64,000 nt of DNA from Streptomyces sp. DSM 110735. Its GTDB lineage: Bacteria > Actinomycetota > Actinomycetes > Streptomycetales > Streptomycetaceae. Position numbers and translations under genes: made by a program. Below, one piece after another: positions 9,523-18,023 of this stretch. The stretch lies in the NCBI RefSeq assembly GCF_016482685.1, contig NZ_JACYHF010000024.1:24662-88661 (forward strand), given 5' to 3'. Below the pieces are notes generated by a model. The model searched no databases, was not told the origin of the DNA, and saw only the letters and a list, made by a program, of their open reading frames with translations. How positions within the stretch are numbered: position 1 is the stretch's first letter; each line of letters starts with the position of its first letter.

Positions 9523-9809
9523 CGGTTCTCGCTCCCGCTTCCCTGCCGCTCCGCCTGCTGCCAGGCGTCCCCGAACTCCTCTTCCAGCAGACCGAGTTGC
9601 TCGAAGAGTTCGAGCGAGGCGCGCGCGGACTCCTCGTCGAGCTTCTGGAGGGCGAAGCCGACGTGGACGATGACGTACTCCCCCACCTGGACGTCGGGGA
9701 GGTATTCCAGACACGCCTGCTTCTGGACCCCGCCGAAGTCGATCAGCCCGGTGCGCGGGTCGGCGCCATCGTCGATGGCCACGACCTTGCCGGGCACTGC
9801 AAGACACAT
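9519..9809 (-). CDS. hypC: Hydrogenase assembly chaperone HypC
   Basis: The N-terminus MCLAVPGKV carries the essential Cys2 that holds the Fe(CN)2CO unit between HypD and the large-subunit precursor. The OB-fold continues to about residue 75 (YVIVHVGFALQKLDEE). At 96 residues it is slightly longer than most HypC proteins because of a Gln/Glu-rich tail (LLEEEFGDAWQQAE). It is coupled to hypD by a 4-nt overlap and is separated from hypF by 50 nt. Confidence 0.95.
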
Positions 9810-9859
9810 GGGTCACTCCGTCTCGTCGTCGTGTGCCGAGCCGCGGGTCAGCGGGCTCG

Positions 9860-12211
9860 TCATGGCCGTGCCGTGTGCGCGGCGACCATGAGCTGTCCGA
9901 GCGCCAGTCCGCCGTCGCCCGGCGGCACCTCGCCGTGGCGCAGGACGGTGAAGCCGTCCGCCGTGAGCAGGGCGGCGCTCTCCTCCTCCAGCAGGGCGTT
10001 GGCGAAGACGCCCCCGGTGAGGGCGGTGGTGGTCAGCCCGGTGGCGGTACGGACGCGGCGGCACACCTCGGCGACCGCGCGGGCCACGCCCCGGTGGAAG
10101 CGGGCGGCCATGACCGGTGCGGGGACACCCCGGCGCACGTCCTCGACCAGGGCGCCGAGCAGCGGCGCGGGGTCCATCCGCCAGCCGTCCGGCGGGTCCG
10201 CCGTGAAGCCGAAGGGGTACGCCACCGGGTCCGCGTCGCGGGCCCTGGTCGCGAGTGCCTCCAGCGCCAGCGCCGCCTGCGCCTCGTGTCCGGCGCGATG
10301 GCAGGCGCCGACGAGGGACGACACGGCGTCGAAGAGGCGGCCCATGCTGGAGGTCGGCACGCAGTTCACCTGCCGCGTCAACTGCTGTCTGAGCACGCCG
10401 AGTTCGTCCGGTGTGCAGGCCAGGACGCTCGGCAGGTCCGGCGTCCACTCAAGCCCCGCCGCCCACAGCCGCGCCAGCGCGAGGCGGCAGGGGTTGGCCA
10501 CGCCCGCGTCGCCGCCGGGCAGCGGGGCGGGGGCGAGGTGGGCCAGGCGGCGGTGTCCGGTGTAGTCGGCGAGCAGGATCTCGCCGCCCCACACGGTGCC
10601 GTCGTCGCCGTACCCGGTGCCGTCGAAGGCGACGCCGATGACGGGGGTGGTGCCGTCGAGCCCGTGTTCGGCCATGGCGGAGGCGATGTGGGCGTGGTGG
10701 TGCTGGACCAGCGCCGGTTCCGGCAGGGCGGCTTCGGCGGCGCGGCGGCGGGCCCACGCGGTGGAGTGGTAGCCGGGGTGCCGGTCGGCGGCGACGAGCG
10801 CCGGGGTCACGCCGGTGAGGGTCGCGAGGTGGGTCTCGGCGCGGCGGGCCGCCTCCAGGGTGGCGAGGTCGCCCATGTCCCCGATGTGCGGACCGAACCA
10901 CGCCTGGTCGCCGTCCCCGAGGCAGAGGGCGTTCTTGAGGTCGCCGCCGACCGCGAGCGCGGGCCGCACGGGCACCGGGAGGGTCAGCGGGCGCGGGACG
11001 TATCCGCGCGAGCGGCGCAGGACCTGGGTGCTGCCGTCGGCGCGCACCCGCAGCAGGGAGTCGTCGCAGGGCGAGGCGACGGGACGGTCGTGGGTGAGCC
11101 ACGCGTCGGCCAGTCCGGCGAGCCGGATCAGCGCCTCGGCGTCGTCGGTGACGATGGGCTCGCCGGAGCGGTTGCCGCTGGTCATGACGAGGGCGCGCGG
11201 TCCCGGCGGATCGCCGGGGAGCCCGAACAGCAGGGTGTGCGCGGGGGTGTAGGGCAGCAGGACGCCCACGTGCGGGCTGCCGGGGTTCACCCCGTCGGCG
11301 AGGCGGAGCCGGTCGCCCGAGGTCCGCGCGCGCAGCAGGACGATGGGGCGCGCCGGATCGGTGAGCGCGGCGCGTTCGGCGGCGGAGAGCACCGCGAGGC
11401 GTTCGGCGGTGGCGAGGTCGGCGCACATGACCGCGAACGCCTTGCCGCCGCGCTCCTTGCGGCGGCGCAGCGTGGCGACCGCCTCGGCGTCGGTGGCGTC
11501 GCAGGCGAGGTGGTAGCCGCCGACGCCCTTGACGGCGACGATCCGTCCCGCGCCGAGCAGTTCCCGTGCCCCGGCGAGGGCGTCGGCGCCGCGCGCGGGG
11601 CGGATCGGGGTGCCCGGCGCCGGGAGCAGGGTCAGTTCGGGACCGCAGTCGGGGCAGGCGACGGGCTGGGCGTGGAAGCGCCGGTCGGCGGGGTCGCCGT
11701 ACTCGCGGGCGCAGGCGGGGCACATCGGGAAGCCGGCCATGGTGGTGGCGGCGCGGTCGTAGGGCATCGCGGTGGCGATGGTGAAGCGGGGACCGCAGTG
11801 GGTGCAGGTGGCGAAGGGGTGCCGGTGGCGGCGGTCGGCGGGGTCGGCGATCTCGCGCAGGCAGTCGGCGCAGGTGGCGGTGTCGGGCGGGAGCTGGGTG
11901 CGGCCCTCGGCGGAGTCGGTGGCGCGGATCGTGAACGGTCCGGTGACCCCGGTGGCGGGCAGGTCCTCGTGGCCGATGCCGGTCACCCGGGCGAGCGGGG
12001 GCGGCTGTTCGGCCAGCAGGGCGCAGAACCGGACGACGCCGTCCTCGGGACCCTCGACCTCGATGACGACCCCGTCGCCGGTGTTGCTCACGTGCCCGGC
12101 GAGCGCGAGGCCGTCGGCGAGCCGGTGCACATGGGGCCGGAAGCCGACGCCCTGGACCGTGCCGCGCACGGTGAGGCGTCGGCGGACCGTACCGGTCGCC
12201 GGGGCGGTCAT
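9860..12211 (-). CDS. hypF: Carbamoyltransferase HypF
   Basis: This 783-residue enzyme turns carbamoyl phosphate and ATP into carbamoyl-AMP and transfers the carbamoyl group to HypE. The domains are in the usual order. An acylphosphatase-like domain covers residues 8-95 (GTVQGVGFRPHVHRLA). Two zinc-finger pairs follow at about 115-190 (CADCLREI, CTHCGPRF, CPACAREY, CPDCGPEL). A YrdC-like domain (VKGVGGYHLACDATD, RPIVLLRA) and the Kae1-like carbamoyltransferase domain (QHHHAHIASAMAEH, GVAFDGTGYGDDG) complete it. ATG 12211 lies inside the hypB stop (ATGA) and gives the family length; the open frame further upstream is hypB shadow. Confidence 0.95.
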   Translation of the reverse strand: MTAPATGTVRRRLTVRGTVQGVGFRPHVHRLADGLALAGHVSNTGDGVVIEVEGPEDGVVRFCALLAEQPPPLARVTGIGHEDLPATGVTGPFTIRATDSAEGRTQLPPDTATCADCLREIADPADRRHRHPFATCTHCGPRFTIATAMPYDRAATTMAGFPMCPACAREYGDPADRRFHAQPVACPDCGPELTLLPAPGTPIRPARGADALAGARELLGAGRIVAVKGVGGYHLACDATDAEAVATLRRRKERGGKAFAVMCADLATAERLAVLSAAERAALTDPARPIVLLRARTSGDRLRLADGVNPGSPHVGVLLPYTPAHTLLFGLPGDPPGPRALVMTSGNRSGEPIVTDDAEALIRLAGLADAWLTHDRPVASPCDDSLLRVRADGSTQVLRRSRGYVPRPLTLPVPVRPALAVGGDLKNALCLGDGDQAWFGPHIGDMGDLATLEAARRAETHLATLTGVTPALVAADRHPGYHSTAWARRRAAEAALPEPALVQHHHAHIASAMAEHGLDGTTPVIGVAFDGTGYGDDGTVWGGEILLADYTGHRRLAHLAPAPLPGGDAGVANPCRLALARLWAAGLEWTPDLPSVLACTPDELGVLRQQLTRQVNCVPTSSMGRLFDAVSSLVGACHRAGHEAQAALALEALATRARDADPVAYPFGFTADPPDGWRMDPAPLLGALVEDVRRGVPAPVMAARFHRGVARAVAEVCRRVRTATGLTTTALTGGVFANALLEEESAALLTADGFTVLRHGEVPPGDGGLALGQLMVAAHTARP

Positions 12212-12993
12212 GAACGGGGCGCGGCGGCGGTGGCGGGGCTGTGGCTGTGTGCCGCGTCGTGTGCGTGGCTGTGCGCCGCGTCGGGTCCGTGGCTGTGCCC
12301 GTGCCCGTGCGGTCCGGGTGCCAGGGGCGGCTGGTGGAGCACCGCGTCGGGCGCCGCGAGCACGTACTCGAGCAGCGTGTCCACCCCGTCCCCGCTGCGG
12401 GCGCACGAGCGGACGATCTCCACCCCAGGGTTGACCCGGTGGACGTTCGCGCGGAAGGCGTCCTCGTCGAAGCCGGCCGGCTCCGCGAGGTCGGTCTTGG
12501 TGATGACGACGAGGTGGGCGGAGCCGAAGGCGGTGGGGTACTTCAGCGGCTTGTCCTCGCCCTCGGTGACGGCCATGAGGGCGATGCGCAGGGTTTCGCC
12601 GAGGTCGTAGGAGGCGGGGCAGACGAGGTTGCCGACGTTCTCGACGAAGAGCGCGCGGGTGTCCTCGGGGAGCCAGCCGGTGAGCCGGTCGCGGACCTGG
12701 GCTGCCTCCAGGTGGCACAGCCCGTCGGTGAGGAGCTGCTGGACGGGGGCGCCGGAGCGGGCGAGGCGTACGGCGTCGTTCTCGGTGGCGAGGTCGGCGG
12801 TGAGGGCGGCGACCGGGACGCCCCGTTCGACGGCGCGGGCGAGGACGCGGCCGAGGAGTTCGGTCTTGCCGCTGCCGGGGCTGGAGAGCAGGTTGACGAC
12901 GGTGACGCCCTGCCGGGCGAGGTCGTCGCGCAGGCGCGCGGCGAGGTCGTCGTTCTTGGCCAGGACGGCCTGTCTGAGATCGGCCTCGCACAT
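12208..12993 (-). CDS. hypB: Hydrogenase nickel incorporation GTPase HypB with a C-terminal His-rich tail
   Basis: This 261-residue SIMIBI-class GTPase drives nickel transfer with HypA. It starts MCEADLRQAVLAKND, as expected. Walker A is SSPGSGKTELL near residue 37, and switch and base-recognition motifs are ENVGNLVCPA and TKTDL. The metal-binding cysteine region (GLCHLEA) is present. The nickel-storage histidines are placed at the C-terminus, in roughly the last 35 residues, with GHGHSHG, HSHAHD and HSHSP runs (about 9 His). In many well-known HypB proteins the His stretch is at the N-terminus. Overlap with hypF is 4 nt. Confidence 0.95.
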   Translation of the reverse strand: MCEADLRQAVLAKNDDLAARLRDDLARQGVTVVNLLSSPGSGKTELLGRVLARAVERGVPVAALTADLATENDAVRLARSGAPVQQLLTDGLCHLEAAQVRDRLTGWLPEDTRALFVENVGNLVCPASYDLGETLRIALMAVTEGEDKPLKYPTAFGSAHLVVITKTDLAEPAGFDEDAFRANVHRVNPGVEIVRSCARSGDGVDTLLEYVLAAPDAVLHQPPLAPGPHGHGHSHGPDAAHSHAHDAAHSHSPATAAAPRS

Positions 12994-13056
12994 GGCGCAG
13001 CTCCTCGGGTGGCGGGAAGAACGGTCGCCGGGCCGTGTCGGGCACGGCCCGGGCTC

Positions 13057-13647
13057 TCACCGATCTTCGGCGCCGTCGGCCGCGAGGGCGGGCAGCGCAG
13101 CCGCGTGCGGGGTCCCGGATTCCATCGGGCGGCCCAACGGGGGCGGGGGTGCGGCGGGGTCGGCCAGCAGGACGGGCACGAGAACGTGCAGCGCGTCGAC
13201 GGCCCGGGCGACGGCCTCGCGCACGGGTTCGCTGAGCCCGGGGGCGATGTCCTCGTCGCCGCGCGGGAGCACGGCGGGCTCGCAGGCGAGGACGAGGACG
13301 CGGGGCAGCGGTTCGTCGCCGAGGTGGGCGGCGAGGGCGAGTACCTTCTGCGGGTCCATGCCGTGCGCCTCGGGCACGGTGGCGGCGTCCGGGGGCTCGG
13401 CTTCGATCAGGGAGAGGGTGCCGGGCGGATGTCCGCGGTGCGCGGTGTCGACCAGGACGGCGGTCGCGCAGCCGTCGAGCAGGGTGTAGGCGAGGTCCAT
13501 GCCCCGGATGCCGAAGTCCCGCACGGTGACCCCGGCGGGCAGCGGGCGCTGTTCCAGGGCGCGGATCACCTCGGGTCCGAAGGCGTCGTCGCCGAGGAAG
13601 ATGTTGCCGACCCCGGCCACGAGCAGTCTCCCGGTGTCGCCGCTCAC
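13057..13647 (-). CDS. Hydrogenase maturation endopeptidase
   Basis: This 196-residue HybD/HupD-type (M52) protease is expected to cut the 22-residue tail from HhyL after His575 once nickel is in place. The nickel-sensing motif GVGNIFLGDDAFGPEV is near residues 9-24, DFGIRGMDLAYTLLDG supplies the second acid, and the His region is EAHGMDPQKVL. The C-terminus is extended by an Ala/Pro-rich tail. GTG 13647 overlaps the hypX stop (GTGA), and hypB starts 63 nt after its end. It is the only such protease here, matching the single large subunit. Confidence 0.93.
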   Translation of the reverse strand: MSGDTGRLLVAGVGNIFLGDDAFGPEVIRALEQRPLPAGVTVRDFGIRGMDLAYTLLDGCATAVLVDTAHRGHPPGTLSLIEAEPPDAATVPEAHGMDPQKVLALAAHLGDEPLPRVLVLACEPAVLPRGDEDIAPGLSEPVREAVARAVDALHVLVPVLLADPAAPPPPLGRPMESGTPHAAALPALAADGAEDR

Positions 13648-15359
13648 GATTCCTCCCCGGTGCCGGTGGCGAGCGGCCGTACGGAGGCGGAGGGCTGCTT
13701 GCGGACGAACGCGGAGCGCAGGGCGTGGTACGGCGCGGTGGGGTCGTCGAACAGGGCGTGCATCCGGGCGAGTTCGTCGCGCCGGTACTCCGCGAGCGGG
13801 CGCTTCTCCTCCTCGGCGCGGCGGGCGGCGGCCTTGGCGGTGATGCGGGCGGCGAGACCGGGGCTCGCGGCGAGGTCGGCGGCCATGGTCGCGACGGTGG
13901 GGGCGAACTCCCCGGCGCCGGCGGGCACCAGGCGGTCCACGAGACCGAGCCGGGCGGCGTGTTCGGCGCTGACCGGCAGCGCCTCGGTGGTCAGGCGGTG
14001 CGCGGTGACCTCGCCGACGCGGCGCGGGAGGCTGTAGGTCCAGTACTCGGAGCCGTACAGACCCATCCGCCGGTAGTGCGGGTTGAGGACGGCGCCGGTG
14101 CGGCACCACACCTCGTCGGCGGCGAGGGCGAGCATGGCGCCCCCGGCTGCGGCGTTCCCGGCGAGCGCGGCGACGACCAGCCGGTCGGTGGTGCGCAGGA
14201 CGGCTTCCACGAGGTCGTCCATGGCGCCGAGGTTGTCCCGGGACTCCGCGCCGGGGTCGGCGGCGCCCTCGATGACGTTGAGGTGGATGCCGTTGGAGAA
14301 GAAGTCCCGGTCGCCGCCGAGGACGAGCACCGGGGTGGGCCGGGCGAGGGCGTACTCGTAGGCGGCGAGCAGGCGGCGGCACTGGTCGGTGCTCATGGCG
14401 CCGCCGGGGAAGGCGAAGCTCAGGAAGCCGGTGTCGCCGCGTTGCCGGTAGCGGATGTCGGTCCAGGTGCGCCGGTCGCCGGGGAGTTCGAGGGGGACGG
14501 TCGACTCGGGGAGCGACGCCGCGTACTCGGGGGCCCAGGAGGCGAGGACGGAGGCGGCGGGGCGGCGGAAGGGCGCCGGGTCGCCGCTGCTCTTGCGGGG
14601 GCGCAGCTCGGGGATCCACACGGCGCCGTCGCGGGTGGCGCGGCAGACGGCGCCGTTGCGGGTGGCGAGCAAGTCGCCCGGGCGGCCGTGCAGTTGGTCC
14701 TCGGGGTGGCCGCCGTGCAGGAAGACCTCGCGGCCGAGGAGTTCGTCGAGGACGCCGGGCTGGGAGTCGGCGCCGCGCAGTTTGCGCAGGACGGTGGTGG
14801 TGTCGTCGCGCTCCCAGTCGATGCGGCGGCGGTCCTGGCGGAAGTAGTCGCGCCAGACCACGGCGGGCCAGTCGCCGGTCTGCGGGCGGGGCTTGTAGGA
14901 GCCCTCGGCGTAGCGGCGGACGGCGAGGTGTACGGCCGACGCGGCGGCGTCGGCGGCTTCGTTGCGGTAGAGGTCGCTCTTGCCGACGGCGGGCACGGGG
15001 AAGGTCTCGGACGCCCAGATGGCGCCCGCGTCCATGGCCGCCTCGGCCTGCAGGACGGTCACGCCCCAGTGGCTCGCGTCCTCGGCGATCGCCCAGTCCA
15101 GGGAGGAGGGACCGCGGTCTCCGGGGGGTCCGGGGTGCACGATCAGACAGGTGCGTTCCCGCCACACGTCCTCGGGGAGGGCGCTCTTCAGCATGGGCGC
15201 GACGATCAGCTCGGGGCGGGTCTCGCGGACGGCGGCGCGGACCGGTTCGGGGCCGTGGGTGGCGAGGACGACGTCCACGGTGTGGCCCTGATCGGACAGT
15301 TCCGCGTAGACCCGTTGACAGAGGCTGTTGAACGCGCTGGCGACCAGCAAAATGTCCAT
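13644..15359 (-). CDS. hypX: HypX, CO-ligand supply protein for aerobic hydrogenase maturation
   Basis: This 571-residue two-domain protein makes the active-site CO under air from N10-formyl-tetrahydrofolate via formyl-CoA. The N-terminal formyltransferase-like domain (about 1-270) has HPGPPGDRGPSSLDWAI near residue 75. The C-terminal enoyl-CoA hydratase-like domain (about 290-545) has VLVLGGDRDFFSNGIHLNVIEG and the oxyanion-hole region AALAGNAAAGGAMLALAAD. The start is MDILLVASAFNS by family similarity; no strong ribosome site precedes it, and the frame is open for 29 more codons. It is the first gene of the reverse hyp operon, so transcription should start in the AT-richer stretch at 15360-15500. 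Confidence 0.92.
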   Translation of the reverse strand: MDILLVASAFNSLCQRVYAELSDQGHTVDVVLATHGPEPVRAAVRETRPELIVAPMLKSALPEDVWRERTCLIVHPGPPGDRGPSSLDWAIAEDASHWGVTVLQAEAAMDAGAIWASETFPVPAVGKSDLYRNEAADAAASAVHLAVRRYAEGSYKPRPQTGDWPAVVWRDYFRQDRRRIDWERDDTTTVLRKLRGADSQPGVLDELLGREVFLHGGHPEDQLHGRPGDLLATRNGAVCRATRDGAVWIPELRPRKSSGDPAPFRRPAASVLASWAPEYAASLPESTVPLELPGDRRTWTDIRYRQRGDTGFLSFAFPGGAMSTDQCRRLLAAYEYALARPTPVLVLGGDRDFFSNGIHLNVIEGAADPGAESRDNLGAMDDLVEAVLRTTDRLVVAALAGNAAAGGAMLALAADEVWCRTGAVLNPHYRRMGLYGSEYWTYSLPRRVGEVTAHRLTTEALPVSAEHAARLGLVDRLVPAGAGEFAPTVATMAADLAASPGLAARITAKAAARRAEEEKRPLAEYRRDELARMHALFDDPTAPYHALRSAFVRKQPSASVRPLATGTGEES

Positions 15360-15868
15360 GCGACGATATGTTCGTCCATTTTCCCGATGCCGTGAAGAAC
15401 CGGTTCGGCGTTTCCCTCGACCCCGGCGAACAAGGTCCGAATTCACCGGAAAACATGCGGAAAACCCATTCGATTGTCACCCCGTTGTCCTAATCCCGTG
15501 AGTTTAGGACCACCCGGATGCGCGACCGGTCCTGGACGACGCTCCCGTCGAGTTCCCGCGCGCCGACGACCGCCGGATCGGCCGCCGCCACCGCCAGGTC
15601 GCGGTCGCGGCGGACAGCCGCCGCACGCAGGAGTAGCGGCGCACCGCCTCGCACGCCCAGGCGCGTTGCGGGTCTGGTTTCTCCCGCTTTGCCCTTACCT
15701 TTCTCTAGATGTGACCGAGGGTCGGGACGTGCCCGAGGGTCGGGCTCGGCGGCACGGAGGCGAGGCGGGCGCGTGGTGGGTGGTGCGGGGTGGTGGTGGC
15801 GACGGCACGGGAAATCCGGTCACCCGGCACACGACCCGGCGCCCGGTGGCAGGACCGCCTCCCCCACC
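15360..15868. other. Divergent promoter region between hypX and the AI-2E-type permease
   Basis: This 509-bp stretch has no convincing gene. The part next to hypX (about 15365-15480) is clearly AT-richer than its surroundings, as expected of a promoter. A 7-bp inverted repeat GTCCTAA / TTAGGAC with a 10-nt spacer lies at 15487-15510 and could be an operator for the hyp operon. Further right, CCGAGGGTCGGG is repeated at 15715-15726 and 15733-15744, followed by G/T-rich low-complexity sequence. The real start of the permease could lie within this right part. Confidence 0.5.
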
Positions 15869-16975
15869 GTGCGGCTGCCCTCCCACTCGCGCACCGCGCC
15901 GAAGATCTCCGCGGCCGAGCTGACGGTCCCCTGGCTGCGGATCGCCGCCGCCTACGCCTGGCGTCTCATCCTGGTCGGCATCGCGGTCTACGGCGTCTTC
16001 GGCGTCCTGGGCCGCTTCCAGCTCATCGCGGTGGCGCTGTTCCTCGCGCTGGTCATCACCTCGGTGCTGCGCCCGGCAGCGGATCTGCTGGACCGGTGGA
16101 TGCCGCGCCCGCTGGCCGTCGCGCTCGCCATGGTGGGCAGCCTGTGCCTGCTGCTGGGGCTGCTGGCGCTCGTGGGCAACGCGGTGGCCGGGGAGTCCGC
16201 CCAGTTGGGCAGCGAGTTCCGGGGCGGGGTGCACCGCATCGAGGACTGGCTGCGGCGCCCGCCGTTCCGGCTGAGCCAGGACCGGCTGAACGCGCTCCAG
16301 GGCGAGGTGACGCGGTATCTGTCCACGCACCGGGCGGCCCTGCTGAGCAGTGCGGTCGCCGGGATCGGGCGGGTCGTGGAGGTCGTGACGGGCGGGGCGC
16401 TCGCGCTGTTCGCCTCCGCCTTCTTCATCCACTCCGGGGACCGGCTGTGGGAGTGGGTGCGCGACCGGCTGCTGCCGCGCGGGGCGCGCACGGTGTGGGA
16501 CCGCGCGGGCCGGGCGGCGTGGGGGACGTTCGCCGGGTACACGCGCGGCATCATCATCGTCGCCGCCACCAACGCCGTACTGGTCGGCATCGCGCTGTTC
16601 GCGCTGCGGGTGCCGCTCGCGCTGCCGCTGACGCTCCTCGAGTTCTTCGCCGCGTTCGTGCCGCTGGTGGGCTCGCCGGTGGCGCTCGGTGTGGCGACGG
16701 TGGTCGCCCTTGCCACCCGGGGCCCGCTCACGGCCATCGCGGTGCTGGTGCTCATCGTCGTGATCGGCCAACTGGAGGGCCATGTGCTGCATCCGCTGGT
16801 GATGAGCTGGGCGGTGCGGCTGCATCCGCTGGTCGTGGCCGTGTCGGTCATCGCGGGGAGCATCGTGGCGGGCGTGATCGGCGCGGTCGTGGCCGTGCCG
16901 TTCGTCTCGGTGGTCTGGGCGGTGCTGAGCACCCTGCGCGGACCACCCGCGACCCAGCCGCCCCGGACGCCGTGA
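15869..16975 (+). CDS. AI-2E family transporter (multi-pass permease)
   Basis: With GTG 15869 the product is about 368 residues, with eight or so hydrophobic segments in the layout of PF01594. There are three helices at the N-terminus (RLILVGIAVYGVFGV, LIAVALFLALVITSVL, LAVALAMVGSLCLLLG), a long amphipathic stretch (about 100-165) and a C-terminal bundle with LEFFAAFVPLVGSPVAL and EGHVLHPLVMSWAVRLHPL, the best conserved family signatures. Members export small molecules or run Na+/H+ exchange; the substrate is unknown. The start is uncertain: in-frame GTGs also occur near 15773, and no strong ribosome site decides between them. The downstream gene converges. Confidence 0.85.
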   Translation: MRLPSHSRTAPKISAAELTVPWLRIAAAYAWRLILVGIAVYGVFGVLGRFQLIAVALFLALVITSVLRPAADLLDRWMPRPLAVALAMVGSLCLLLGLLALVGNAVAGESAQLGSEFRGGVHRIEDWLRRPPFRLSQDRLNALQGEVTRYLSTHRAALLSSAVAGIGRVVEVVTGGALALFASAFFIHSGDRLWEWVRDRLLPRGARTVWDRAGRAAWGTFAGYTRGIIIVAATNAVLVGIALFALRVPLALPLTLLEFFAAFVPLVGSPVALGVATVVALATRGPLTAIAVLVLIVVIGQLEGHVLHPLVMSWAVRLHPLVVAVSVIAGSIVAGVIGAVVAVPFVSVVWAVLSTLRGPPATQPPRTP

Positions 16976-17045
16976 CCGGCCGGGACGCGTGACGTCCGGC
17001 CGGTCGGCGGGGCGGGTGACAGGAGCGACGTGGACCGACGCCTGG

Positions 17046-17894
17046 TCAGCCGGTCGCGAAGGACCGCAGCTTGGTGGTCGAGCCGTTGAACTTGTCGTGG
17101 TCGCCGACCGTCGGGCCGGTCGAGGTGTACTGCCACATGGTGTACGAGGACCAGCCTGCCGGGAGGGTGCCCGCGGAGGAGGCGTAGCGCGCGATCCACA
17201 GGGGGCTGGCGCCGAAGCCGGAGTAGTTGCCGGTGCACTCGTTCCACCAGGCGGTGGCGGTGTAGACGACGGCGCTGCGGCCGGTGCGCGCCTTGTAGCG
17301 GTTCAGGAAGTCGCGGATCCAGGTCACCATGCCGCTCTTGGACTTGCCGTAGCAGGAGGCGCCGTAGGGGTTCCACTCGATGTCGAGCACCCCGGGCAGG
17401 GTCCGCCCGTCGGCGGACCAGCCGCCGCCGTGGTCGACGAAGTAGTCGGCCTGCGTCTTGCCGCTGGTGGTGTCGGGGGTCGCGAAGTGGTACGAGCCGC
17501 GGATCATGCCCGCGTTGTAGGGGCCGTTGTACTGCTGGGTGAAGTAGGGGTTCTTGTAGTACGTCCCCTCCGTCGCCTTGGTGTAGGCCCAGCGGGTGCC
17601 CGCGTTCCACAGGGTGGTCCACGCGACGTTGCCCTGGTGGCTGGAGACGTCCACGCCCTCGGTGTGGGTCGCCCGGGGGGCCAGGGCGCGGTCCTCGGAC
17701 CACGCGGTGCCGCGCTCGTGGGCGCGGACGCCCACGCCCATGTAGGCGCTGCCCCGTGGAAGGACGCCCCACCCGGAGTCGGACACGGCGGCGGGGGGCG
17801 ACAGGAAGAGGAGAAGGCCGGAGAGGACGCCGGTGAGGCACAGGCGTGAGCTGCGGCCGCGGAGGAGATGTATGTCGCTTCGCACGAGATCCAT
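17046..17894 (-). CDS. Secreted GH25 muramidase (lysozyme M1/Cellosyl type)
   Basis: The mature part cleaves peptidoglycan between MurNAc and GlcNAc. The family barrel starts at GVDVSSHQGNVAW (catalytic Asp), carries WAYTKATEGTYYKNPYF and GSYHFATP, and has the Asp-x-Glu pair in GVLDIEWNPYG. It ends with MWQYTSTGPTVGDHDKFNG, the usual C-terminal strand. Two Cys (ASCYGKSK and NECTGN) may form a disulfide. An N-terminal signal peptide (hydrophobic LCLTGVLSGLLLFL) supports secretion. The start is not settled: ATG 17894, ATG 17906 and GTG 17921 are in frame and none has a clear ribosome site. Confidence 0.9.
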   Translation of the reverse strand: MDLVRSDIHLLRGRSSRLCLTGVLSGLLLFLSPPAAVSDSGWGVLPRGSAYMGVGVRAHERGTAWSEDRALAPRATHTEGVDVSSHQGNVAWTTLWNAGTRWAYTKATEGTYYKNPYFTQQYNGPYNAGMIRGSYHFATPDTTSGKTQADYFVDHGGGWSADGRTLPGVLDIEWNPYGASCYGKSKSGMVTWIRDFLNRYKARTGRSAVVYTATAWWNECTGNYSGFGASPLWIARYASSAGTLPAGWSSYTMWQYTSTGPTVGDHDKFNGSTTKLRSFATG

Positions 17895-18023
17895 CTGACC
17901 CGGCATCGGGGCGTGGCGCACGCCGGGTTGGGCCGGGCGAAGGCGTGACCGGGCCGGGGTTGGGCCATGTGGGTGGACCGGCGGGCGCCCGGCCGGGGGC
18001 GGTTCCGGCCAGGCGGCGGCGGG

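Noticed and set aside
15487..15510. Terminator of hypX
   Set aside because: It lies upstream of the hypX start, not after its end, and its stem is only 7 bp; an operator is more likely.
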